Assembly: GCA_977017575.1 (NCBI GenBank)
Contig: CDRNVI010000047.1
Location: forward strand, 186,001 to 250,000
DNA length: 64,000 bases
Source of the DNA: Paramoeba atlantica
Taxonomy: Eukaryota > Discosea
Direction of reading: 5' to 3'
Shown here: positions 10,406-20,462 of the stretch, piece by piece
Numbering within the stretch: the first letter of the stretch is position 1
How the letters are laid out: each line of letters begins with the position of its first letter
Notes under the pieces: generated by a model
What the model was told of the DNA's origin: nothing
The model's input: the letters and a program-made list of their open reading frames with translations, nothing else
The model's database searches: none
Position numbers and translations under genes: made by a program

Positions 10406-11160
10406 AAGGGCCCAAAAGTGCGCATTTTTCACATTTTTTTAAACTTCACCATTTTATAAAACATTTCACTCTAAACTAACTTCTACATGTCTACAGTACA
10501 TTTGCACTTCCAGCAAGAGTCTACGTAGAGGATGCCCGCAGTGCTCCCCTCGTTTTAATTTCCCGTTCACAACCTCACCACTAAACTTTAAGCGAGCGCT
10601 GCGGGCGTTGTCTTCACTTCCAAGCGTGCCTGTGCCGCGAGTGCGTACTTGCTTTTTAAGGTGTCCATTCATGCACTCAACTGTCTGCGTATGGACTCCT
10701 GTCTCTGGATCGACCCAATGACGTCGATGATTCACGGCTCCGTGACGCAAACCATCACCTCACGCAGCACTTCCTCGCCAACCATCCATCAACGGTCCAT
10801 CAACGGTCCTAGGGCCTACTGCCAAGTCCAGCACTTCGGGATTAGTGGTCACTGCACGACGATCAGCGAGAGAGCTTACAAAGATTTCCTCGGCCTTATG
10901 ATAGCGATTGGTCTTCACGACCACATTAACCCACTGTGAACCATCGGCCCGGAGTCGACGTACACGATTATTACCGCCCCGCTTCGAAGAATAGTAAAAG
11001 CTGATGATAATCTACTAAATTTTTTCGCTGCGCATGTATCATGGTGCGGCGAATACGTATAAAGCACTCTATTTCGCTCGAAAAATGGTCACTTTTCGTC
11101 TTTTGTAAAAAACAGCGGAAAAAATATTTTATGACAAAAATGCGCACTTCTGGTCCCTTT
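10406..11160 (-). mobile_element. Merlin/IS1016-like DNA transposon remnant
   Basis: Terminal inverted repeats of about 26 bp: AAAGGGCCCAAAAGTGCGCA at left, with AAAGGGACCAGAAGTGCGCA as the complement of the right end. It encloses a decayed minus-strand ISXO2-like transposase at 10466-10990. At 755 bp it is short for the family, and no target duplication is obvious, so it is probably a decayed copy. Confidence 0.75.
10466..10990 (-). pseudogene. ISXO2-like (Merlin) transposase remnant
   Basis: On the minus strand the sequence reads YYSSKRGGNNRVRR, then VNVVVKTN..., then after a stop VNHRRHWVDPETGVHTQTVE. The last segment is the hallmark C-terminal part of ISXO2/IS1016-type transposases, with the catalytic Glu in TVE. 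The upstream section should hold the catalytic Asp residues but is interrupted by at least one stop, and the ends are shortened. Clearly non-functional. Its presence adds the Merlin superfamily to the window's transposon repertoire. Confidence 0.78.
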
Positions 11161-11316
11161 TCTCCAAAACTATTGTTTCCCTCATTTAGTCAAGCATTAC
11201 TGTGATTTCCATGGGGAACCACCCTAATCTATTTCCTTGGGGAACCACCCCAATCTGCTTCCATGGCGCCGAGATGCCAAGTTTGGGGTGCCATAGGAGT
11301 AGGGTGGAAACACTTA
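11161..11316. repeat. short imperfect tandem repeat
   Basis: Two adjacent units of about 26 bp, around TTCCATGGGGAACCACCCTA and TTCCTTGGGGAACCACCCCA (11208-11260). Function unknown. Confidence 0.4.
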
Positions 11317-11360
11317 AAACCCCCCCGCGCACATTAGTTACATCACTTATTATTGTTCGT

Positions 11361-11912
11361 TCATGCACTTATAGTGCAGGGATTATGCTCACAAAGTCCG
11401 TGCCCGCATACGACGGGTGGATCAAGTGAGGGTTCGCCCTCGCCGGAGGTGTGCGGGTGCAGAGAGCTGGAGTCCCAGGTGCAGAGAGCTCGGTTGTCAT
11501 GTGCAGGTGCAGAGAGCCGGATCCCCATATTACAGTTTCGGGGGCAATCCGGGTGCAGAGAGCTGCGACAGAGCCGAGGTGCAGAGAGCTGGGCGACCCC
11601 CAGGTGCGGAGAGCCGGGAGTCTCGTCGGCGGAGGACACGCCTAGTGGTCCTCAAGGGAGGCCACCGTGACGCATGGCCTCTTCGGAAAGGTAACTGCGA
11701 GAGAAGGGGAAGCCGAGAGAGGGAAGCACACTCACTCCAGGGGAGTGAGTCGGGAAGGGATGAAGGGGTGGAAGCGCGTCCCCTGCTTCAACAATAGAGA
11801 GGGACAGTTCCGGCCTTAGTACCGACCGGCAACGGGCATAAAAATACAGTAAGAGTATGCCCGTTGCCGGGGAAAGAAAGGATTAACTAAGGAAAAAGTA
11901 CCAACAAGGTAC
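11361..11912. mobile_element. hairpin-ended repeat element, copy 1
   Basis: A 552-bp element that recurs inverted at 58638-59193. Each end is a stem-loop with a 5-bp stem and 5-nt loop: TGCACTTATAGTGCA at 11364-11378 and GTACCAACAAGGTAC at 11898-11912. The ends are unrelated to each other, so there is no terminal inverted repeat. The interior has about eight copies of GTGCAGAGAGC (or GCGGAGAGC) and a long hairpin at about 11828-11873 (arms CCGGCAACGGGCAT). No coding capacity is convincing. Class unknown. Confidence 0.7.
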
Positions 11913-12261
11913 GTAGTTACGTATCACTTATTAGTTACATAAAACGATAAAAATCACTTATTAGTTGCGAATCACTTATCAGTTACGTGGAGTAATTAAT
12001 TCGAAAATTCTTTTTTTTGCTTGGAACTTCTTCCCTCTTGGAAATTCGTATTTTCATATTTTATTCTTCTCTTCGCCAAGTACCAATAAGGTACGTAGTT
12101 ACGTATCACTTATTAGTTACATAAAACGATAAAAATCACTTATTAGTTGCGAATCACTTATCAGTTACGTGGAGTAATTAATTCGAAAATTCTTTTTTTG
12201 CTTGGAACTTCTTCCCTCTTGGAAATTCGTATTTTCATATTTTATTCTTCTCTTCGCCAAG
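11899..12261. repeat. tandem duplication of a 182-bp unit
   Basis: Unit 1 (11899-12080) and unit 2 (12081-12261) are nearly identical, both starting TACCAAYAAGGTACGTAGTT and ending CTCTTCGCCAAG. Each contains three ATCACTTATYAGTTRC-type motifs. The few differences suggest a recent duplication. Confidence 0.9.
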
Positions 12262-12955
12262 AGATAACAGCCTTAGCCTCTGAGTAACCCGAGGATTTGG
12301 GAACCAATAATACGAATTGAAAAGAAACTACCTTTGCACACCCACACGTAACCCACACCACACCCACAACCAAAGGGGGGCTGATCACCCCCCCTTTTTA
12401 TACCCCCCTTTTAAGATTCACGACCGCACGCCTGACCGTTCAACAGCAATGATTCGCTCTCGCGGGGACGGAGCGGAAGGTTCCTCAGCTTGCTCTTAGG
12501 CGTCCATAGCCCTTGGTTGGCCAAACGGACGTAATACTAACTAACTAACACCCACAACCATGCGAATTATACGAATTGAAAGTGACGACGAAACAATATT
12601 CGAAATGATCGATGAATCACCAAACGAGTGCTGAAGAGAAACTGCAAAATTCATAAATGAAGCGGAATTCTGCAAAGAGAGAGAAACCTGGACCCAAACT
12701 AAAACAGATGTCCAGAATTGTGATATTTATATTGCTAAATGCTGATTACCGTTTAAATTGCACATTTAAAGCAAGAGCGGATGGACAAGGTATCGTTAAA
12801 ACTTCTTCTGTGAAAACTTTTACTCGTAACTAATAAAGTTGGAATTCGACGCTTTGAAAAATCACTTACTAGTTACATATCACCTATTAGTTTCCAAAAT
12901 CCTATGTAACTAATGTGCGCGGGGGGGTTTAGTTATTCTGGGCTCTGACTCGTCT

Positions 12956-13163
12956 ATCACAAGCATGTCCTACATAGACACGCTGAAAAAGGTACCTTTC
13001 CCCCAGAATTTTATTTTTCAACAAGATGGGGCTACGGCACACACCGCCCATACCTCTAAGGAGTATATTACAAATAGAACGAAAGATGTATTGAAAAATT
13101 GCCCCCCCCCAATTCACCAGACCTTTCCCCCATAGAAAACGTCTGGTCTATGTTCCAAACAGG
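12956..13163 (+). pseudogene. Tc1-like transposase fragment
   Basis: A plus-strand piece reads SITSMSYIDTLKKV, then FQQDGATAHT and NSPDLSPIENVWSM, the middle and C-terminal catalytic region of a Tc1-like transposase closely related to the one at 2156-3159. The first Asp region and both termini are absent. It stops near a MITE insertion at 13211. A dead fragment. Confidence 0.85.
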
Positions 13164-13210
13164 GGTCCGAATAACTTTATATATGTAGTTTATACACTGT
13201 CGTTCAGCTA

Positions 13211-13929
13211 TAAGTACCCCCCCTTTATTTTTCGGTCGCTCGTCCGTTTGACCTAATTCCAGCGGCAAACGAGAGATCTCGATCCCTAGCCTATCTTTGC
13301 CGGTCTTCTTTTTTTGTAAGAACTTAATATACGCTTTTGGCACTCGAAATACTGTTCAAAAATGAGATTTTCCAATGTACAGTCAAATTTTCCCTTTTTT
13401 TCTCATTGACACTACCCTTTTTATACCCATGGTGAGGAACCACAGGCCGAGTTACCTAAACTCGGAGTGTACGACGCTGGCAATGCGCATTTCGTTTGTT
13501 TTTGAACGAAAACGCGGTGCTTCCACCACTTCCATCTATAAAAAATATAAAATTAATAAAAAAACGGTACGAAAATGGGTAAAAATGTACGATGGAAAAA
13601 AAATGTGTCCAGAGTATTTAAAAAGTATGAACAAGGTGTTGGAGAACGGGGGATGGCATATTGGATATTAAGCTTGTCTTTGTGTAATCTTCTATTCCTG
13701 CAGTGATTGTATTTATTGGGTTTTACCCGGTAAATATATCAAAAAATGGATCATTTTTGTAAAAAAATCATTTGTTCGGCTCTTTTTTTCAAAAAATAAT
13801 TCGATCCTAATGTGTCGAGAAAAACCAGTTTAAACAGCGGGAAACGCACCTATGTAAAATTCTCTACACGTTCAAAAAAAAGATGATAAAAAACAGACCT
13901 TTTTTTCAATTTTCGAGGGGGGGGACTTA
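13211..13929 (+). mobile_element. internally deleted IS630/Tc1-like element
   Basis: Inverted ends TAAGTACCCCCCC and GGGGGGACTTA, flanked by TA. A short plus-strand frame (ATG at 13429, ending 13671) encodes a helix-turn-helix-like N-terminus (TTSIYKKYKINKKTVRKWVK). It then jumps to a C-terminus (VLENGGWHIGY) that resembles the end of the 37.6-kb transposase (VLEKNGGNCNY). The whole catalytic domain is missing, so this is a deletion derivative. It could still encode a DNA-binding peptide, but that is speculation. Confidence 0.75.
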
Positions 13930-13947
13930 TATCTGATTGCTAGTGTA

Positions 13948-14876
13948 CACTCCCGCCAAAAAGTATTGTCCACAAAAATGGCCGACACAAAAAGTATTGT
14001 ATTTATTAGTATCGACCATTTTTTTGAGTTTTGACCAGAATTTTAGTTTTTTTCTCGAACTTTCCATAAATTTACATAATGAGTTCTGATATACGCGGCC
14101 ACTGAAGGCTCTGTAAAATGACTATGTGTCTCGTCTGTTCGCCCGTAATTCTATTGATACTGCTGTCAAAAAGGCGACCGCCGTGTCGAAGCGTATTTGT
14201 CGTGAAAACAAGGTACTTTTTATTATCCAGGCAATGAATGAACTCCGTGCGCGTCAAGTAACTGCATCTTGGGATGTGACGGAAATTCCTCGTGTCCTCT
14301 TTGGAGAAATTTGTACTCGCACTACGCGATTGGGTTCCTTCAAATCTCTGCTAGAGTCCTCTGATGCAAGCGAGATTGTTGTTACCGTATCTGAAAGCGA
14401 AGAAGAAAACAATTCCCCAAACCTCAATGAAGGAACCTCAGTTGAAAAGAAACGCGGAAGGCCGCGGAAGCTTTCTGCGCAGGAAATTGAGGCACGCAGG
14501 GAAGCCATCGAAAAATCAGAAGCCCGCCGTAAAGAGACACTTGGAATGTCGCGGAAGGCTAAGGCAAGATTTGAACAGGTTTGGAATATGGTTCCTCTCT
14601 CGCACTACTTTAGCGTTGAGTAGTCAAAATAATTGAATTACTAATTCCATGGTGCTATTTTCATTGTGCTAATTTGTGCTATTTCCATGGTGCTAATTTC
14701 CATTCGACCTGTTTTTGTGCTTCACTATACGTTTACAAGGATCCCATATGATAAAGTCCAACTTTTTGGAAGCCAGTAGCAACTCGTGGAAATCGACAAA
14801 AAATATTGTATTTATTAGTATCGACCAAATATTCGTGGTCGATACTAATAAATTACAATACTTTTTGGCGGGGGTG
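13948..14876 (+). mobile_element. TA-flanked element with a transposase C-terminus
   Basis: Ends CACTCCCGCCAAAAAGTATT and the inverted form at right, flanked by TA. TATTGTATTTATTAGTATCG recurs near both ends. The interior frame is described at 14126-14623. The 5' two thirds of a transposase are lacking, so it is non-autonomous. Confidence 0.8.
14126..14623 (+). pseudogene. probable pogo-like transposase C-terminal remnant
   Basis: A 165-codon frame. The segment FIIQAMNELRARQVTASWDV resembles the helical region that follows the DDE_1 catalytic core in pogo/Tigger transposases. It is followed by an acidic stretch (SESEEEN) and a basic AT-hook-like motif (KKRGRPRK). No catalytic residues are present. 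It could be a domesticated fragment, but its position inside a TIR element argues for a deletion derivative. The family call is tentative. Confidence 0.45.
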
Positions 14877-15179
14877 TATATACTAGACAAAGAATTATTA
14901 TAAAAGAATTTAAATACTAGAAAAAGAAATATACGGTAACTAACAAAAGTGTTGAAAAGTTTTCACAAATTTTAATGTTTTTATATTTTACAAAAGAGAT
15001 GCAGAGGATAATGAAGTAGTATATTACAGTAGTGTAGGCTGGAGTAGTGCTTACATTCCCACGTACTTAGACTTCATCAACGATCTTACTATAAAAAACT
15101 ATGAAAGATATAATGCGAGCCCAACACTTGAACACTTTTTTCGCTTTTTTGAGATTATTATTTTTTTGACCAAAACTTT

Positions 15180-15789
15180 GCCTTATGGAGCCCACGCCGT
15201 GAGCCATCATACACCCCCATACCATGACGGATCCCCCACCGTACTTCACGGTGCTGTGTGTATTTCGCTCTGAAAGTGCTTCCCCAAGGCTCACCCACGC
15301 CCACCGGCTGCCATTCGACTCGAAACGGTAGATCTTACTTTCATCAGTGAAAAGCACACGGCTCCAGTCGGCATTCGTCCAATGCTCGTACTTCTTTGCA
15401 AAAGCAAGACGTAGAGCTTTGTGACGCTTCGTAAGGTGGGGGTTCCGTAATTTCTTCTTCCCCTTCAAACCACGCTTCCGAAGGGAAACCCGAATGGTTT
15501 GGGGTGAAACATCTGCAACCCCCTCATCTCTCAACCGTTTACTGGTCGTGACTGCATCCTTAGTTGCACCGCTGGTGATGAGGCGTCGGACGCGATTGGA
15601 GCATGTCTCTGTAAGCTTGCGAGGGCGACCTGTTTTCGGTTTGTTAACTAAGTTGGGTAGGTACTTTTTCTTAATGTTACTTACATTTCCTACGCTCAAT
15701 TGTAGATCTGACGATACCTTCCGAATTGATAATCCGTTCTTTAGTTTTCCTATAACAAGCCTACGTAGATCACTGGGTGTACTGCGCAT
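15180..15789 (-). pseudogene. Tc1-like transposase, N-terminal half
   Basis: Starts MRSTPSDLRRLVIGKLKNG. It carries two helix-turn-helix segments, a GRPRKLT hinge and the first catalytic Asp in RVLFTDESKIYRFES, and continues to GGGSVMVWGCMMAHGVGSIR. It then breaks directly into the terminal repeat, losing the second Asp and the Glu. Typical Tc1 organisation up to the break. Non-functional as a transposase but able to encode a DNA-binding fragment. Confidence 0.88.
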
Positions 15790-15847
15790 AGTGCAATGAA
15801 ACGCAAAGTAAATAAAGAAAATCTTACTCCATTTACTATACTTTTTA

Positions 15848-16147
15848 TGCGCAGTACACCCAGTGATCTATGTAGGCTTGTTATAGAAAAACTCGTTTAC
15901 AAGAATTGTGTGCCCTAGACTGGCCCCCGCAGTCTCCCGATTTAAATCCCATAGAGCACCTATGGGGCGAGCTCAAAAAGTCAACTGCGGATCATCCAGA
16001 TCCTCCCGCAGGAATGTTGGAACTTTGGGAACGCGCCCAAAAAGCGTGGGCAGGCCTTCCTCCGAGTGCATGTCTTCCTCTTGTCCGTAGCATGCCCCGT
16101 CGTTTGAGGGCAGTAATTAGGGCGAAGGGGGGACTTACGAAGTATTA
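15848..16147 (+). pseudogene. Tc1-like transposase, start plus C-terminal part
   Basis: Begins with a diverged copy of the same start (MRSTPSDLCRLVIEKL). After a large deletion it resumes at ALDWPPQSPDLNPIEHLW, which contains the catalytic Glu. It ends RLRAVIRAKGGLTKY. It lacks both catalytic Asp residues. This and the minus-strand half at 15180-15789 come from two differently deleted copies. Confidence 0.85.
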
Positions 16148-16451
16148 AGTTTTGGTCATTTTGGTTTGGTAAGGGTGAAGTAAGGCAAAGTTTTGGTCAA
16201 AAAAAAAATCTCAAAAAAGTGAAAAAAGTGTTCAAGTGTTGGGCTCGCATTATATCTTTCATAGTTTTTTGTAGTAAGATCGTTGATGAAGTCTATGTAC
16301 GTGGGAATGTAAGCACTACTCCAGCCTACACTACTGTAATATACTACTTCATTATCCTCTGCATCTCTTTTGTAAAATATAAAAACATTAAAATTTGTGA
16401 AAACTTTTCAACACTTTTGTTAGTTACTGTATACTAGAAAAAATAAATATA

Positions 16452-16764
16452 AACCACTGTCCGGGTTAATATTCCTGGTAGGAATATTAAGAGGGTATAG
16501 GAATATTAAGAGGTATAGGAATATTAAAAAAATAGCAGAAAAGGTTTTTGGCTCATTAGGGACTGTGTGCGCGTTGGGCTTACTATTTTGATGAAAAAAT
16601 CATCAAAAAAAGGGAATATTGAAGGATGATTTTTGTGGATCTCGGGCAAAGACAGGGTAGGTGTCGGGGAGAGGGGGGGTAGGAATATTAAGCACCATTG
16701 GGACACTTAATATTCCTGGTAGGAATAATACAAGGGTATAGGAATATTAACCCGAACAGTGGTT
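16452..16764. mobile_element. 313-bp MITE
   Basis: Inverted ends AACCACTGTCCGGGTTAATA and its imperfect complement, flanked by TA. GGTAGGAATATTA motifs repeat inside each end. No coding capacity. It sits about 20 bp from the right end of the Tc1 pair. Confidence 0.85.
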
Positions 16765-16954
16765 TAGTTACTATAAAGTACCTATACTACCTTTAAAGCT
16801 TTATGTACCTATATTTTTAGAGGTCGACTTTTTGTGAAATTCGGGTGGGAAATCTGTGCAATCTGGGTGCTCGGGTCGGGGAGAGTAGGCCTTGTTGAAG
16901 GTAATGGTTTTTCTGCTTACCGAAGTATCTCGTATTTCGGTGCACAACTCGGTA

Positions 16955-17761
16955 TCATTTTGAATTTCCGCAGAGGTCTCCAGCGTCAAAGAGTGACTCT
17001 ACAAGAAGCAACTCGTTCGTAGATAGCATATCGTGACTGATAAAGTCTTCAAAGCGGCAATTGTCAATAGAAGCTGGCTGTTCTTCAGAAATAGTAGAAG
17101 AATTGCTCACATCACAATTTGTGACGTCTACAGGTTGCTTTACACGACATCGAATGGCAGTTTCAGCCTCAACAAGTTCAGGCTTCAGTCTTGAGCGAAG
17201 ATCAGAGTGCACAAAGCCTACTGAGCTAAATATGCGCTCACAGGCTGCTTCAGAAGTAACTGCGACCGACAATTTTCGAGCAACGTGTGACAGAAGGGGA
17301 AACGTATGTCGGGTCACAAGATCCGACCAAAATGATTGAAAAGGGCTTTTGTCGTTATATAGACGGATAGTTTCTACTTCATCGTTTTGATGGTCACCAC
17401 AACACCATTTATTCACCTCATCGATCACTTTGTATTAGGAGTTGCCGCTTACGTCGCCTGACAATTAGCACAAAAGGGGGAGACAAATCTCCCGTAGGTT
17501 TCGGATATTTCGAATGTGCATTGACAACCACTCTATCAGCGGAGATAGTATTCCTATAATCACGTGCTCTACCCGCAAAGCACGAATCAAGCGGTCATAT
17601 AAAATGAGTCGGTGGGATGGCTTAGCCTGACTTTGAACTGCTAGCCACATGCGGAGTCCTGCAGCAACTGAACAATGGTCACGCTCCATAATGTAGTATT
17701 GTAGTATTGTAGTATTACTACATGTACCGTCACCCTCCCGGCCCCTCACATATCCTTGCAA
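16955..17761 (-). pseudogene. hAT transposase remnant
   Basis: On the minus strand 17428 down to 16955 encodes the C-terminal hAT dimerisation region: FWSDLVTRHTFPLLSHVARK, then SEAACERIFSSVGF and HSDLRSRLKPELVEAE, the conserved motif of hAT transposases. An upstream frame (17761-17465) probably continues the same gene but is separated by a break and contains nothing diagnostic. Zinc-finger and catalytic domains were not found. Dead relic. Its TIRs were not identified with confidence. Confidence 0.8.
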
Positions 17762-17784
17762 AAGTGGAACAAAACGGCCAAAAG

Positions 17785-18168
17785 CGGATATGTCACCTAG
17801 GAGGACAAGTCACCTAGTACCGACTTCGAGTGTGAATATTTTTTCTATTAGTTACTCTCGGCCTGCTATACTAAAGAAAGAGTTAAACGGGGGTCCGGTT
17901 TGGCATACCCCCCCGCCCGGTATGGTATATACGAGGTCACAGGTATGGTAAGTTGTTTGAATAAAAAAGTGTTTACCAGCAAAAATTACCAGTAGAGGTT
18001 AAAAATATCACCAGTAAAAATCATAGAAGTGAAAAAACGCGATAAATAGTAAGGAAAACAAACGAAAAATGCTCCATAGAGTTATGATCTACGTGGGGTC
18101 TTCGTACTAGGTGACATATCCTCTCATCAATCGTAAAAAGAGGATATGTCACCTAGGAGGACAAGTGA
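17785..18168. repeat. repeated GGATATGTCACCTAGGAGG boxes
   Basis: GGATATGTCACCTAGGAGGA occurs at 17785 and again at about 18140, with an inverted half-copy (ACTAGGTGACATATCC) at about 18105. The interior includes an ACATACC-type palindrome (17883-17930) related to that at 3993. Likely a nested small TIR element, with boundaries uncertain. Confidence 0.5.
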
Positions 18169-19273
18169 GGGGGGGGTGACGGTATGCAGTGAATTCCCCG
18201 TATTTTCTTTTTTAGGCTCTTCGTTAAACGCGGTGGTTGTTTTCAACTTAGAAGTCACTCATGCTGCGCGCTTCGCGTTGAAAACTACCACCGCGTTTAA
18301 CGAAGAGCCTAAAAAATAAAATTTGGTCTGGAAAGCTGAAGAAAACGGAAAGATTATAGCCAAAAATAGCCGATTTTCGGGAAAAAAATGGGGTCATTTT
18401 TGGGTATTTTTGCTCTCAGAGCACGAAATCCGACATTTGCGCGTGGGAAATCACTCGTAGGCATGAATGAAAGCCTGCCGAACGTATTGGGTAGAGAATA
18501 CGACTTCAACCACACCATTCTTTCGACACAAAAAGGGCCCTTTGGGTCCGAAAAATACTTTTTCACGTTTTTTAGTCAAAAATTGGTCATTTTGGGGAGC
18601 ATGCCACGGCTCGAAGAATGAATACTTTGCGAAAACAACGTCGTAGAAAGGTAGTTTAGGTCCCAAATTTGATATTTGCGTGTGGGAAATGACGCGTAGG
18701 GATGAAGCAACGCCTACCCAAAGTATTGGGTAGAGAATGCGACTCCAACCACACCGTTCTTTCGACACAAAAAGGCCCCTTGGGGTCCGAAAAATACTTT
18801 TTCACCCTTTTTTAGTCAAAAATGGGTCATTTTGGGAGGCCTACCACGGCTCCAAGAAGGGATATCTTGCGAAAACAACGGTGCGGAAACCTAGTATACG
18901 TCCCAAACTATCAAAATACAATAGGGCAAAGGATTTTGAAAAAATATTTTTTTTGCCATTTTTTTCGCCAAGTTGAATTTTTTTTCAAAAACAAATTCCG
19001 AAAAAATCCGAACTTGGCGGACCCGTCCTGCGCATACGAGGGGGGGTCACCCCCAGGTAGGGTGGAAAATACGGTGGGGTGGAAAATACGCGCCAAGACC
19101 CCGGCTACCCCTTCTGAGAGTTTTTTTCGGAAAATATTTTTTTCAAAAAAATTTGCTCGACCATGCCCCCCTCCTGGACCCCTCCATGGAACCCCCCATG
19201 GTCCCCCCATTTTTTTCAATTTTGTTTTTCAATTTTGGACCACCGGAGCCCCCTTTTATATTTTTTTCTTCTA

Positions 19274-19576
19274 AACCATGTTCCAGGATAGCATACCCAT
19301 GCCCACTTAGTACACCTACCCCCCCCTCCCAACAAAAGGAGCGGGAGAAGTCCCTTTTTTAGAAGCGACAGAGCAACTTTTCTAACAATCACACGGTAAG
19401 AAATCGCATTTTAAGGTCAAAACACCATTGTTCTAGCAATTACAGATAAGGAACGCGCCGCGAAGCGACGCAAAATTTTTTTTTTGCTTTTTAGACAAAA
19501 TTTAGTATACCGTACCCACTTAGTTTACCGTACCCACTTAGTATACCTACTAGGTATACTATCCTGGAACATGGTT
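19274..19576. mobile_element. 303-bp MITE inside composite repeat B
   Basis: Inverted ends AACCATGTTCCAGGATAG and its complement, flanked by TA. CCCACTTAGTATACC motifs lie inside each end. It contains a GC hairpin (CGCCGCGAAGCG) followed by a run of T. The uninterrupted target is visible in copy A near 1690. Confidence 0.88.
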
Positions 19577-19581
19577 TATTA

Positions 19582-19842
19582 CTGTGACACCTCCTTTATA
19601 CTTCGCCCATTTTGAGCAGTAACGAAGTATAGAGGGCGGTGGTAAATTTTTTCCCCGCTGTCTTTCTTTTTATATCACCTTCCATTTCTAGAAGGGAAGA
19701 ATTTGAACGTTCTTGTTTTTTTCTAAAAATTTTGAAAAAATACGAAAATTTTAAAAAAATCCTCCCCCCTTCGGGGGGGCACACAAAAAACGAAGTATAA
19801 AGGGGGGGTCTGACCAGCGAAGTATAAAGGGGGAGATCACAG
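19582..19842. mobile_element. 261-bp MITE inside composite repeat B
   Basis: Ends CTGTGACACCTCCTTTATAC and, inverted, CTGTGATCTCCCCCTTTATAC, flanked by TA. CGAAGTATARAGGG motifs repeat internally. It lies four bases beyond the preceding MITE, inside the same composite repeat. Confidence 0.85.
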
Positions 19843-19944
19843 TATATTACTGTGTTTCTCTTTATATTTTCACTGTTTTTGTTCACTGTTTTTTCAATAA
19901 TCGAGTGTAGAGCGGTAGTTATACAACCCCCGCAATAACTTTTT

Positions 19945-20035
19945 TATACAGGGGGGTGAACGAAAATATGGGGAGGGTCTAAAAAATGAAAAATTCGTTA
20001 AATTTTTGGAAAGTAGAACCGCATTCGAGAGCTCT
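19945..20035. mobile_element. solo terminal repeat of the IS630/Tc1-like family
   Basis: Begins ACAGGGGGGTGAACG and continues GGGAGGGTCTAAAA...TTCGTTAAATTTTTGGAAAG...GCATTCGAGAGCTCTCG. This matches the left terminal repeat of the element at 37389-38947. No partner end is evident nearby, so it is a relic end. Confidence 0.6.
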
Positions 20036-20462
20036 CGCAAAGTTACTTATCATGTGATAATGCGTTTCCCGCATTTTTAAAGTTTGTAAAATATTCTAAA
20101 AAAACTTGAGGTGAAAGGGAACCGGTTTTGCGCCAAAAGATATATTTTTTCGAAAAAGAGTCATAATTATTCTAAAGAGTCATTTTGAAGCAAATACATC
20201 AGTTTATCTGATACTTTTCCACCTTTTTGGCTACTTTGGACATAAATTGCCGGCATTGCACTGATTTTTCTTGTACCGACAACTGGTCATACACAGTCTT
20301 GGCAGCGATAAGCGAAACGGACATTATTCAATGGCTATTGGACCACAAGCTTGTATACCAACGTGTAGAGTGTGCTAAAAGCCTTGAGCCATGAGTAAAG
20401 TAGAACATTCAATTAGTGATGAGAAAAGAAGAGGAAAAAGTAAGACTTCTTGGCAATTTTTT

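Larger units (their letters stand above)
11317..12930. mobile_element. 1.6-kb TIR element with ATCACTTATTAGTTAC arrays
   Basis: Both ends carry the inverted repeat AAACCCCCCCGCGCACATTA followed by GTTACAT. Subterminal copies of ATCACTTATTAGTTAC and variants recur inside both ends. The left part is interrupted by the hairpin-ended element at 11361-11912, and a 182-bp tandem duplication follows. The interior includes a C-rich patch (12340-12410) and a short frame starting at 12559 (MRIIRIESDDETIFEM) that stops after about 24 codons. No transposase is recognisable, so the element is non-autonomous or gutted. Confidence 0.7.
14934..16429. mobile_element. head-to-head pair of deleted Tc1-like elements
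   Basis: Flanked by TA. The arms (14934-15182 and about 16198-16429) are about 235-250 bp each and nearly perfect inverted copies. The left half encodes the N-terminal transposase on the minus strand. The right half encodes only the last part of the same transposase on the plus strand. Around the centre (15748-15790 and 15845-15887) the 5' end of the gene is itself duplicated in inverted orientation. So both halves are 5'-to-5' fused, and both outer ends are the 3' end of the parent element. Confidence 0.85.
18214..19940. repeat. composite repeat copy B with nested MITEs
   Basis: Starts with the hairpin MITE (18214-18310), then the same body as copy A. Within the body a unit of about 240 bp is tandemly duplicated (about 18430-18665 and 18670-18900). 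Two MITEs are inserted near its 3' tail (19274-19576 and 19582-19842). The tail ends ACAACCCCCGCAATAA. No coding capacity. Confidence 0.75.

Noticed and set aside
11417-11797. Overlapping frames inside the hairpin-ended repeat.
   Set aside because: They arise from the tandem GTGCAGAGAGC units, have no shared frame between copies, and resemble nothing.
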